DNA of 33,393 nucleotides from Burkholderiales bacterium (GTDB lineage: Bacteria; Pseudomonadota; Gammaproteobacteria; Burkholderiales; Burkholderiaceae_C): NCBI GenBank assembly GCA_019510465.1, contig JAEKKH010000161.1, positions 1 to 33,393 of the forward strand, written 5' to 3'. A model generated the notes under the pieces. It was given only the letters and a program-made list of their open reading frames with translations. It was not told the origin of the DNA and searched no databases. The translations under genes and the position numbers were made by a program. Positions 15,804 to 22,187 of this stretch are shown here, piece after piece (positions within the stretch are counted from its first letter, which is position 1; every line of letters starts with the position of its first letter).

Positions 15804-16304
15804 TCACCAGCCGGGCGATACGTACTTGTTGCCGTGCGCCTGGTAATCGGCGATCGCCGCCCTGAGCTGCGTGGCCTGCTCGCATGGCCCGCCGCAGACG
15901 GCCTGCAACGTCGCCAGCCGGGCCTGGGCCCTGGGCAGGTCGCCCTTCATCAGGGACAGCTCGCCGGAATACTCCAGCGTGTTGCGGTGGTGCGGATCGA
16001 TGCGCAACGCCGCGTCGTAGTACTTCTCGGAGCCCGCGAGGTCGGGGCTCCTGCCCTTGCGCAGCGTGAAGCCCATCAGGTTGTTCCAGTCGGCGCTGCC
16101 GGTGTCGTCGACGCGGCGCAGTTCGTCGAGCGCGCCGCTCCAGTTGCGGGCGGCGATCAGCGTGCGGGCCTGGACGAGCCGGTCGGCGGACGCCCGCGCC
16201 GGCGGGGCTTCGGCGGGACTGTCGGACGCCTGCGCGAGCGCGGCGCCGAGCGCCAGGAGGGCGGCCGTGGCGGCCAGGGTGAGAGTGCGATGGATGGCTT
16301 GCAT
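15804..16304 (-). CDS. Exported TPR-repeat protein of the ECF locus
   Basis: The 166-residue protein has a signal peptide (about 1-26, core [19 protein letters not shown]). Two or three helix-turn-helix repeats of TPR type follow, for example [19 protein letters not shown] and [20 protein letters not shown] (about 69-105). Two cysteines (VCGGPC, about 137-142) near the C terminus could form a disulfide. The family's function is not known to me. ATG 16304 is chosen over an ATG 12 bases upstream because GGAG stands 7-8 bases before it. A promoter with the TGATCC-N18-TAAG pattern precedes it at 16353-16380. It is the first gene of an inferred operon with sodC and the DUF3455-like lipoprotein. 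Confidence 0.82.
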   Translation of the reverse strand: MQAIHRTLTLAATAALLALGAALAQASDSPAEAPPARASADRLVQARTLIAARNWSGALDELRRVDDTGSADWNNLMGFTLRKGRSPDLAGSEKYYDAALRIDPHHRNTLEYSGELSLMKGDLPRAQARLATLQAVCGGPCEQATQLRAAIADYQAHGNKYVSPGW

Positions 16305-16352
16305 GAGGGTCTCCATTTGACGTTCGACGGGAAGTCCGAGGAATCCCACGCA

Positions 16353-16380
16353 CTTACGCAGCCGGCCGGCCGACGGATCA
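16353..16380 (-). promoter_or_regulatory. Candidate ECF-sigma promoter of the TPR-sodC-DUF3455 operon
   Basis: The minus strand reads TGATCC (16380-16375), 18 bases, then TAAGTGCGTG with TAAG at 16356-16353. The same TAAGTGC element, with TCC at the same spacing, lies upstream of the ECF sigma gene (17841-17868). TGATCC-N18-TAAG also resembles promoters described for RpoE-ChrR-type ECF factors. The ATG at 16304 is about 50 bases downstream. Confidence 0.6.
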
Positions 16381-16408
16381 CGGTGGGCGAAAAAAAGTTT
16401 CGAACCTG

Positions 16409-17155
16409 TCACCAGACTTTCGCGCAGGCTCCCTCCGCAATGAACGGACGCGTCGGCGAGCCCGGGGCGGCGCCGTCGGCCTCGTTGCTCAGTCCCAGGT
16501 GCGTCATCTTGCCCAGTAGCGCTTCGGCCGGAGCGGGCAGCGCGATGGTCGAAGTCTGGCCGGCGGTGGTCCAGCCGCCGACGCGCCGCGGCGCGGGGTC
16601 GGCGTCGCTCCAGGCCCACACGGTCAGGGCGTGGCCGGGCTCGATCGCGACGGGCCGCAGCAGCCGCACCGTGAGCACGGTGCCGCGGCGGCGCGCGGTG
16701 GTGGCCAGCAGCGCGCGGCCTTGCGGATCCTGCAGCACGCCGACGTAGCTGGCGGGCGCGGCGCCCGAGGCCGCTTCCAGGTCGAAGGCCTGCGGCCGCA
16801 GCACCATCACCGACCAGGACAGCAACGCGCCCGCCACGAGCCCCACCGGCCAGCGCAGCCAGCCCGCGACCCCGCCAGCGGGTGCGCGCCGCCCCCGCGC
16901 GTCACCCGAGGGCGCGCGCACGTGCTCGAACAGGCGCTGCTGCACCCCGTCCCACACGCGCGCCCGCGGCTCCGGCGCGGGCGGCGCGCCCTGCTCCAGC
17001 GTCTGCAGCACGTCCTGCCAGTCGGCCACGGCCTTGGCGGCGACGGCCGAGCCGGCCACGACGCGCGTGAAGCGGCGTGCCGCGCCCGGCGACAACGTGC
17101 CCGACGCGTGGGCGCGGGCGAGGGCATCGAGGAGCTCGGGCCGGAGATAGTTCAT
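16409..17155 (-). CDS. RskA-type anti-sigma factor
   Basis: The 248-residue protein is a single-pass membrane regulator. A cytoplasmic N-terminal region (about 1-100) would bind the sigma factor; the membrane span is about 103-119 (WPVGLVAGALLSWSVMV). The periplasmic C-terminal domain (about 125-248) resembles the RskA (anti-sigma K) domain, with YVGVLQDPQGRALL, GHALTVWAWSD and ALLGKMTHLGLSNE. No HxxxCxxC zinc motif is present. Its ATG overlaps the sigma-factor stop by four bases (ATGA), the usual layout for a sigma/anti-sigma pair made in fixed ratio. The signal that releases the sigma factor is unknown; the neighbouring sodC suggests oxidative or envelope stress. A T run follows the stop but without a convincing stem. 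Confidence 0.9.
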   Translation of the reverse strand: MNYLRPELLDALARAHASGTLSPGAARRFTRVVAGSAVAAKAVADWQDVLQTLEQGAPPAPEPRARVWDGVQQRLFEHVRAPSGDARGRRAPAGGVAGWLRWPVGLVAGALLSWSVMVLRPQAFDLEAASGAAPASYVGVLQDPQGRALLATTARRRGTVLTVRLLRPVAIEPGHALTVWAWSDADPAPRRVGGWTTAGQTSTIALPAPAEALLGKMTHLGLSNEADGAAPGSPTRPFIAEGACAKVW

Positions 17156-17748
17156 GAGGCGGCCATCCCGCGGCGCTGCAGGCACGTCCTCAGGTAGTCG
17201 AGGCCGCGGCGCACCCAGGCCTTGGCGGTGCCCAGCGGCGCCTCGAGCGCCTGCGCGACCTCCACGTGCGTCAGCCCCTGGTAGTAGACGAGGGCCAGGG
17301 CCTGGCGCTGCGCCGGCGTCAGCTGTCCCATGCACTCCTGCACCCCGATGCGCTGGATGGCCGTGTCCAGCCACTGCTCGGGCCCGGCGCCGGGCGCGGC
17401 CATCGCGGCCATGCGTTCCGAATCGTCCTCGCCGCGCACGCTGACCCGCCCGGCCGAGCGCGAGCGGCGCAGGTCGATGGCGCGATGGCGCACGATGTTG
17501 ATCAACCACGTCATCGGCAACCCCAGGCGCGCGTCATACAGGCCGGCCGAATGCCAGACCTTGACGAACGCGTCCTGCAGCGCCTCCTCGGCCAGGTCGC
17601 GATGCTGCAGGACGCGCCATGCGATGGACATGAGGGTGCCGGACGTCGCGCGATACAGCTGCTCGAAAGCCTGCCGGTCGCCCAGGGCGACGCGCGACAG
17701 CCAGCGCGCCAGGTCGTCGTTGTCGGGTGGGTCGTTGCGGGTGGCCAT
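17152..17748 (-). CDS. ECF-family RNA polymerase sigma factor
   Basis: The 198-residue protein has sigma region 2 at about 22-98 (DRQAFEQLYRATSGTLMSIAWRVL, then LAEEALQDAFVKVWHSA and the -10-contacting MTWLINIVRHRAIDLRR). Sigma region 4 lies at about 130-192 (LTPAQRQALALVYYQGLTHVEVAQAL, APLGTAKAWVRRGL). With an overlapping RskA-type anti-sigma gene it resembles SigK-like ECF factors. It should direct RNA polymerase to stress promoters once released from the membrane-bound partner. A promoter-like sequence with the same TCC-N18-TAAGTGC arrangement as the TPR-sodC promoter lies 93-120 bases upstream, suggesting autoregulation. No Shine-Dalgarno is obvious before the ATG at 17748. Confidence 0.95.
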   Translation of the reverse strand: MATRNDPPDNDDLARWLSRVALGDRQAFEQLYRATSGTLMSIAWRVLQHRDLAEEALQDAFVKVWHSAGLYDARLGLPMTWLINIVRHRAIDLRRSRSAGRVSVRGEDDSERMAAMAAPGAGPEQWLDTAIQRIGVQECMGQLTPAQRQALALVYYQGLTHVEVAQALEAPLGTAKAWVRRGLDYLRTCLQRRGMAAS

Positions 17749-17840
17749 GGTGCAGGCGTGATCCGGCGGCGCCGTCGGACGAGCGGCGGCGCGATCTTAT
17801 GTCCGTTGGGCGAGACCTGCCCGCGCCAGGGACGCATGCA

Positions 17841-17868
17841 CTTACGGTGCGGCCGTCCGAACGGACGC
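17841..17868 (-). promoter_or_regulatory. Candidate autoregulated promoter of the ECF sigma gene
   Basis: The minus strand reads GCGTCC (17868-17863), 18 bases, then TAAGTGCATG with TAAG at 17844-17841. Compared with the site at 16353-16380, the TCC, the spacer length and TAAGTGC-x-TG are shared, but the left hexamer lacks the TGA. The leader to the ATG would be about 85 bases. The rest of the 17749-17992 gap shows no gene. Confidence 0.5.
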
Positions 17869-17992
17869 AGCGCCCGCGCCATTTTCATTGCGACGCGCCC
17901 TCGGCCGTCCGCGGACGTGGGCCGGGGAGCCGCGTGACGGTCACGCCCTCAGCGCGTTGCCCCGGACGACGAGTCAGCCGGCGAGCAGCGGC

Positions 17993-18772
17993 CTATCGCG
18001 CCAGGGCGGCGCATTGCCGGGTGGCGACGGCGCCGCCGGTGAAGGTCATCAGCTGGCCGGGCGCCATCGGCCGCCAGGTCTCGTTGCGGGTCAGCGGCTC
18101 GGTGGCGACGATGGCCACGCGGTCGCCCGGACCGGTGTGGGGCGCGAAGTCCACCATCAGGTCCTTGTCGGCCAGGAGGGGCGCGCCGAACGGGTGCTCG
18201 CGCACGACGTAGTGCAGCTGCGTCGAGCAGTGCGCCCACAGCGCCTGGCCGTTGGACAGCAGCATGTTGAAGCTGCCGTGGCGGTGCAGCTGCGGCAATA
18301 GCTCGGACAGCGTGATCGAGAGCTCGTCGATCGCCGGCACGCCCGCGTGCGCCTTGGACAGCTCCTGCATCAGCCAGCAGAACGCGTGCTCGCTGTCGGT
18401 CTCGCCCACCGGCCGGAAGGTGCCGTGCAGGCGCGGCCGGAAGTCCTTCAGGTCGCCGTTGTGCGCGAACACCCAGTAGCGGCCCCACAGCTCGCGCATG
18501 AACGGGTGCGTGTTCTCCAGCGCGATGCGGCCCTGCGTCGCCTTGCGGATGTGGGCGATGACGTTGTCGCTTCGGATCGGGTAGCCCTTGACCAGCTCGG
18601 CCACCGGCGAACTGCGGGCGCTGTGCTGGTCGACGAACAGCCGCAGTCCGCGGTCCTCGAAGAAGGCGATGCCGAAGCCGTCCTTGTGCTCGTCCGCCCG
18701 CGTGGCCAGCCCGGTGAAGCTGAACATCGCGTCGGTCGGCGTGTTGGCGTTCATGCCGAGCAGTTGACACAT
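17993..18772 (-). CDS. Class II glutamine amidotransferase (YafJ-like)
   Basis: The 259-residue protein is an N-terminal-nucleophile glutaminase. After removal of Met1 the nucleophile is Cys2 in MCQLLGMNANTP. DGFGIAFFED (about 31-40), NVIAHIRKATQG (about 69-80), THPF and FAHNGDL (about 101-107) match the glutamine-binding and oxyanion features of the GATase II domain. GETDSEHAFCWLM also fits the YafJ/EgtC-like group. E. coli YafJ is about 255 residues; its physiological acceptor is not known. No synthetase domain is fused. The start must be the ATG at 18772 because Cys2 has to follow it. A -10-like TATGCT ends 7 bases upstream. It lies 71 bases downstream of the flavoprotein gene in the same direction. 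Confidence 0.93.
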   Translation of the reverse strand: MCQLLGMNANTPTDAMFSFTGLATRADEHKDGFGIAFFEDRGLRLFVDQHSARSSPVAELVKGYPIRSDNVIAHIRKATQGRIALENTHPFMRELWGRYWVFAHNGDLKDFRPRLHGTFRPVGETDSEHAFCWLMQELSKAHAGVPAIDELSITLSELLPQLHRHGSFNMLLSNGQALWAHCSTQLHYVVREHPFGAPLLADKDLMVDFAPHTGPGDRVAIVATEPLTRNETWRPMAPGQLMTFTGGAVATRQCAALAR

Positions 18773-18779
18773 GGGGCCA

Positions 18780-18785
18780 AGCATA
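18780..18785 (-). promoter_or_regulatory. Candidate -10 element adjacent to the amidotransferase start
   Basis: TATGCT on the minus strand ends 7 bases before the ATG at 18772, and no Shine-Dalgarno is present. There is no clear -35 hexamer. Confidence 0.3.
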
Positions 18786-18843
18786 CGCGCCGCGTCATGC
18801 GATTGGCGCGGGTCGTTCCTCGCTGCGTGCCGGCGGGCCGGCG

Positions 18844-20097
18844 TCAGCCGCCGGGAAAGAGCACGCGCAGGATGCCGCGCGCGCTCACCAGGTTGCCCGG
18901 GTTGCTGGTCTCCTCCAGCACGCCGGCCATGCGGCGCAGCAGGCGCTCGCTCTTCTGCGCGCGCCAGATCAGCAGGTCCGCGAGCCAGGGGTGGGCGTTG
19001 ACGCGGTTGGCGCGCTCGTACAGGTCGAAGCGCGGCTGCAGCGCGGCGAGCGCGGCCTCGTAGCGCGTCCGCGCCTCGGCGAACGTGCCGGCCGGCACGC
19101 CGGAGGCCGCGAAGCCGGGCCAGTCGACCAGCGACTCCGCGGCCAGCAGGCCCGTCTCGTAGGCCTTGCCGATGCCCTCGCCGGTGAACGAGTACGTGCT
19201 GCCGGCCGCCTCGCCGGTGACCAGCAGGCCCGGCTTGCTCAGGCGCGCGCCGGCCAGCGAGCAGCGCAAGGGCGCGCCTTTCAGGTCGCCCTCCAGGGTG
19301 CCGGTGCGCATCAGCTCGCGCGCCGGCTCGTAGTGGTCGCAGAAGGCCTTGAAGACGTCGCGCAGGTTGACGTCCTTCATCCTGGCCGGCTCGCCGTCGC
19401 GCGACGGGTGGCTGTGCGCGATGCCAACGCCGATGTTGAACCGCCCCCCCGGGGCCGGAAAGATCCACCCGTAGCCGGGGCTGAGGCGCTTGTGCCAGAC
19501 GACCTCGAGCGCCTTGATGCGACCCGCCATCGCGTCGCTCTTCACGTAGCCGCGCAGCGCGATGCCGCTCGGCGTGCGGCGCTTGCACATGTCGGCGGCC
19601 TGCAGCGCCTGTGGCACGGCGCCGGTGGCCAGCACCACCCACCGGGCGCGCAGCTCGCGCAGCGTCTCGCCCTGCCTGAGGCGCGCGCCGACGACGGTGT
19701 CGCCCTCGCTGACCGTGCCCTCGAAGCGCCACGGCGTGCGCAGCCGCGCGCCGGCGCGCACGGCGGCGCGGCAGACGATGTCGTCGAGGACGCGGCGCGG
19801 CAGCACGGCCACGCGGCCGGGGACGTCGATGCGCCCGCCCCGCGGGCCGATGCACGCCACGTGCTGAGAGGCCTGCGCCGCCGCCATCACCTCGTCGTAC
19901 ACGCCCAGCCGCTGCAGCGCGTGGTGGGCGTCGGGGATCAGGCCGTCGCCGCAGACCTTGTCGCGGGGGAAGTCGTGCTGGTCGACGAGCACGACATCGG
20001 CACCGGCGCGCGCCAGCCAGAGGGCGCAAGCGGCCCCCGCCGGGCCGGCGCCGACGACGAGGACGTCGCAGGAAGAGGGGAGATCGGCGTTGGACAT
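18844..20097 (-). CDS. Geranylgeranyl-reductase-family FAD oxidoreductase
   Basis: The 417-residue flavoprotein begins with a dinucleotide-binding fold, CDVLVVGAGPAGAACALWLARAG (GxGxxG at about 16-21), followed by an acidic strand end (VVLVDQ) and FPRDKVCGDGLIPDA. PRDKxCGDG is typical of geranylgeranyl reductase and related FAD monooxygenase-like enzymes. The third FAD motif is LLVTGEAAGSTYSFTGEGIGKAYETG (about 300-325). These enzymes reduce isoprenoid double bonds or hydroxylate or halogenate aromatics, and the substrate here is unknown. No photosynthesis or carotenoid gene is nearby to support a role in bacteriochlorophyll synthesis. A GATAAT element ends 9 bases upstream of the ATG. The gene is 62 bases past the second diguanylate cyclase. 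Confidence 0.9.
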   Translation of the reverse strand: MSNADLPSSCDVLVVGAGPAGAACALWLARAGADVVLVDQHDFPRDKVCGDGLIPDAHHALQRLGVYDEVMAAAQASQHVACIGPRGGRIDVPGRVAVLPRRVLDDIVCRAAVRAGARLRTPWRFEGTVSEGDTVVGARLRQGETLRELRARWVVLATGAVPQALQAADMCKRRTPSGIALRGYVKSDAMAGRIKALEVVWHKRLSPGYGWIFPAPGGRFNIGVGIAHSHPSRDGEPARMKDVNLRDVFKAFCDHYEPARELMRTGTLEGDLKGAPLRCSLAGARLSKPGLLVTGEAAGSTYSFTGEGIGKAYETGLLAAESLVDWPGFAASGVPAGTFAEARTRYEAALAALQPRFDLYERANRVNAHPWLADLLIWRAQKSERLLRRMAGVLEETSNPGNLVSARGILRVLFPGG

Positions 20098-20106
20098 AGG
20101 CTGCGG

Positions 20107-20112
20107 ATTATC
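20107..20112 (-). promoter_or_regulatory. Candidate -10 element adjacent to the flavoprotein start
   Basis: GATAAT (5 of 6 against TATAAT) on the minus strand ends 9 bases before the ATG at 20097. No -35 is evident. It suggests a promoter inside the operon with a leader of a few bases. Confidence 0.35.
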
Positions 20113-20159
20113 CCTGCCGGGCGCCAGGATCCGTGGGCCCGATCGTGCCGCCCCCGGGT

Positions 20160-22187
20160 TCAGGCCGCGGCGGCCTCCGGGCTCACGCGCAGCGTGACGC
20201 GGCCATCGTCGCGCGCCTGGGCGATGTCGGCCTCGACTTCGCGCAGCGCCTCGCTGGAGGCCGCGGTCGTGCGCACGATGCCCACGGCGCAGTTGCGGCC
20301 GTGGTTCTTGGCCGTGTAGAGCGACAGGTCGGCCAGGTTGACCGCCTGCTCCCACGTGACGGGCACGTGGCTGGCAGGCAGCGGGAAGGCGGCGTAGCCG
20401 ATCGACACCGTGGTCTCGATGGACGTGCCGTTGTCCAGGACCACCGGCGCCTGGTTCATCGCGACGCGCACGCGTTCGGCCAGCTGGTCGAGCTCCGCGC
20501 CCTCGACGTTCGGCGCGAACACGAGGAACTCCTCGCCGCCCCAGCGGGCCACCAGGTCGTCGGCGCGCATCGCGGCGCCCAGGCGGCGTGCCACTTCCAC
20601 CAGCACGCGGTCGCCCGCGGCGTGGCCGTGGTGGTCGTTGACGCGCTTGAAGTGGTCGACGTCCACCATCAGCAGCGCGCCGCGGAACGCGCGCTCGCCG
20701 CCGCGCACCCGCATTACCTCGCGGAACTGGCGCCGGTTGGCCAGCCCGGTGAGGGCGTCGCGCTCGCTGTGCGCACGCAGCAGGGCCTCGTGCTCGACCA
20801 GCGTACGGTTCAGCTCGCGCATGCGCAGGTACATCATCAGCGCGAGCACGGCCAGCAGCACCAGCGCGGCGCCGGCGAACATCCAGAGGCGCCGCGCGAG
20901 GCCCTGGTTGTCGAGCTCGGCCTGCTTGAGCTGGTTGTCGCGGCCCAGCAGCTCGATGCGGCGCTTCTGCGACTCCTGGTCGTAGCGCGCGCGCAGCTCG
21001 GCCTCGGCCGCGGACTTGTTGGCCGCGCGGATCTCCCGGGTCAGCGCCTCCTCGAGATGGAACAGCTCGAGCGCCCCCGCCGTGTCGCCGGCCTTGCCGA
21101 GCGCGTCGCCGAATTCGTGCAGGGCTTCCTGGCGCTGGCCGGGGCCGGTGTCCTTCTGCCACAGCTCCAGCACGTGGGTCATCTCGGCCTTGCCTTCGGG
21201 CACGCGGCCGAGTGCCAGCTTGGCCAGCGCGCGGTTGTGCAGCAGCAGGCGCTCGGTGCGCGAGTCGTGATGCAGCTTGGCCACCGGCAGCGCGAGATCG
21301 ATGGCCGCCAGGGCGTCGCCGGGGCGGCCCTGGTGGATGTAGGCGTCGGCCAGGTTGGCGCGCAGCAGCATGGCCGGTCGCTTCAGGCCGGCGGCGTTGG
21401 CCACGGACAGCGCGGCCTCGTAGTCGCGCTGCACGGCCTCGGGCTGCTGGCGCCTGAAATGCAGCAGGCCGCCCAGCACCGCGACGCGCAGCTGCACCCA
21501 GGCGGCGCCGTCGCCGCGTGCGACGCGCTGCGCCTGCGCGATGAGGCGGTTGGCCGCGGCGGGATCGGCGTTGGCCTCCGCCTGCAACGCGGCGACCCCG
21601 AGGGAGATCGCCTCGCGCGGACGGTCGCCGTTGCGGCGCGCGACGTCCAGCATGGTCTGCGCATAGCCGTTCGCGATGACGGCGTTGCCCTGGTCGGCGG
21701 CGCCGCGCTGGGCCATGTCGAGGGCGCGCCACCAGTCGCGGTAGTTGCAGGCGATGTCGTGGCGCGGGCCGGGCGCGCACGACTCGCTGTAGATCGCCAG
21801 CGCCGCACGCGCCTGCTGGTACGACGAAGCCATGTGGCCGCCGTTCACGTCGATCTCGGCGCGCACCAGGTGGGCGTCCGCGTCGGCCAGCGGCTGGGTG
21901 CGCCCGAACTCGGTCAGCGCGGCGACCTGGGCCAGCGCCTCGGCCATGCGGCCGTTGCGGGCCTGCACGATGCCCACGCCGGTGAGCGCCGCGCGCCGCA
22001 GCAGCGGCGTGACGGCGAGATCCTTGTTCGACAGCTCGCCGATGGCGCGGATCGCGCTGTCGGGCGTCTCGTCGCCCTGGCGCACCAGGTCGTCGATCAG
22101 CTCGATGTCGCCCTGGGCGGCGCGCACGGCCCCGCAGGCGAGGGCGAGGCCGGCGAACAGGCCGAGGAGCAGGCGGCGCGCGCGCAT
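20160..22187 (-). CDS. Diguanylate cyclase with periplasmic TPR-like sensor (second of a tandem pair)
   Basis: The 675-residue protein starts with a signal sequence (about 1-24, LLLGLFAGLALACGAVRA). A long helical, TPR-like region with AL/AEA repeats (about 25-395) should lie in the periplasm, ending in a charged coiled coil. A membrane span follows at about 425-445 (LWMFAGAALVLLAVLALMMYL). The C-terminal GGDEF domain has the intact signature RWGGEEF (GGEEF at 550-554). Five residues upstream lies RADD, an inhibitory I-site for c-di-GMP feedback. It should make c-di-GMP from two GTP at the inner membrane. Its ATG overlaps the stop of the upstream cyclase by one base (TGATG). The ligand of the sensor region is unknown. 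Confidence 0.93.
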   Translation of the reverse strand: MRARRLLLGLFAGLALACGAVRAAQGDIELIDDLVRQGDETPDSAIRAIGELSNKDLAVTPLLRRAALTGVGIVQARNGRMAEALAQVAALTEFGRTQPLADADAHLVRAEIDVNGGHMASSYQQARAALAIYSESCAPGPRHDIACNYRDWWRALDMAQRGAADQGNAVIANGYAQTMLDVARRNGDRPREAISLGVAALQAEANADPAAANRLIAQAQRVARGDGAAWVQLRVAVLGGLLHFRRQQPEAVQRDYEAALSVANAAGLKRPAMLLRANLADAYIHQGRPGDALAAIDLALPVAKLHHDSRTERLLLHNRALAKLALGRVPEGKAEMTHVLELWQKDTGPGQRQEALHEFGDALGKAGDTAGALELFHLEEALTREIRAANKSAAEAELRARYDQESQKRRIELLGRDNQLKQAELDNQGLARRLWMFAGAALVLLAVLALMMYLRMRELNRTLVEHEALLRAHSERDALTGLANRRQFREVMRVRGGERAFRGALLMVDVDHFKRVNDHHGHAAGDRVLVEVARRLGAAMRADDLVARWGGEEFLVFAPNVEGAELDQLAERVRVAMNQAPVVLDNGTSIETTVSIGYAAFPLPASHVPVTWEQAVNLADLSLYTAKNHGRNCAVGIVRTTAASSEALREVEADIAQARDDGRVTLRVSPEAAAA

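Noticed and set aside
16390-16420. Run of seven T on minus after the anti-sigma stop as a terminator
   Set aside because: Only a three-base stem (GTT/AAC) precedes the T run, too weak for an intrinsic terminator.
18844-20097. Bacteriochlorophyll geranylgeranyl reductase (bchP) in a photosynthesis cluster
   Set aside because: The family matches, but no photosynthesis, carotenoid or heme-branch genes are nearby, so the specific name is not supported.
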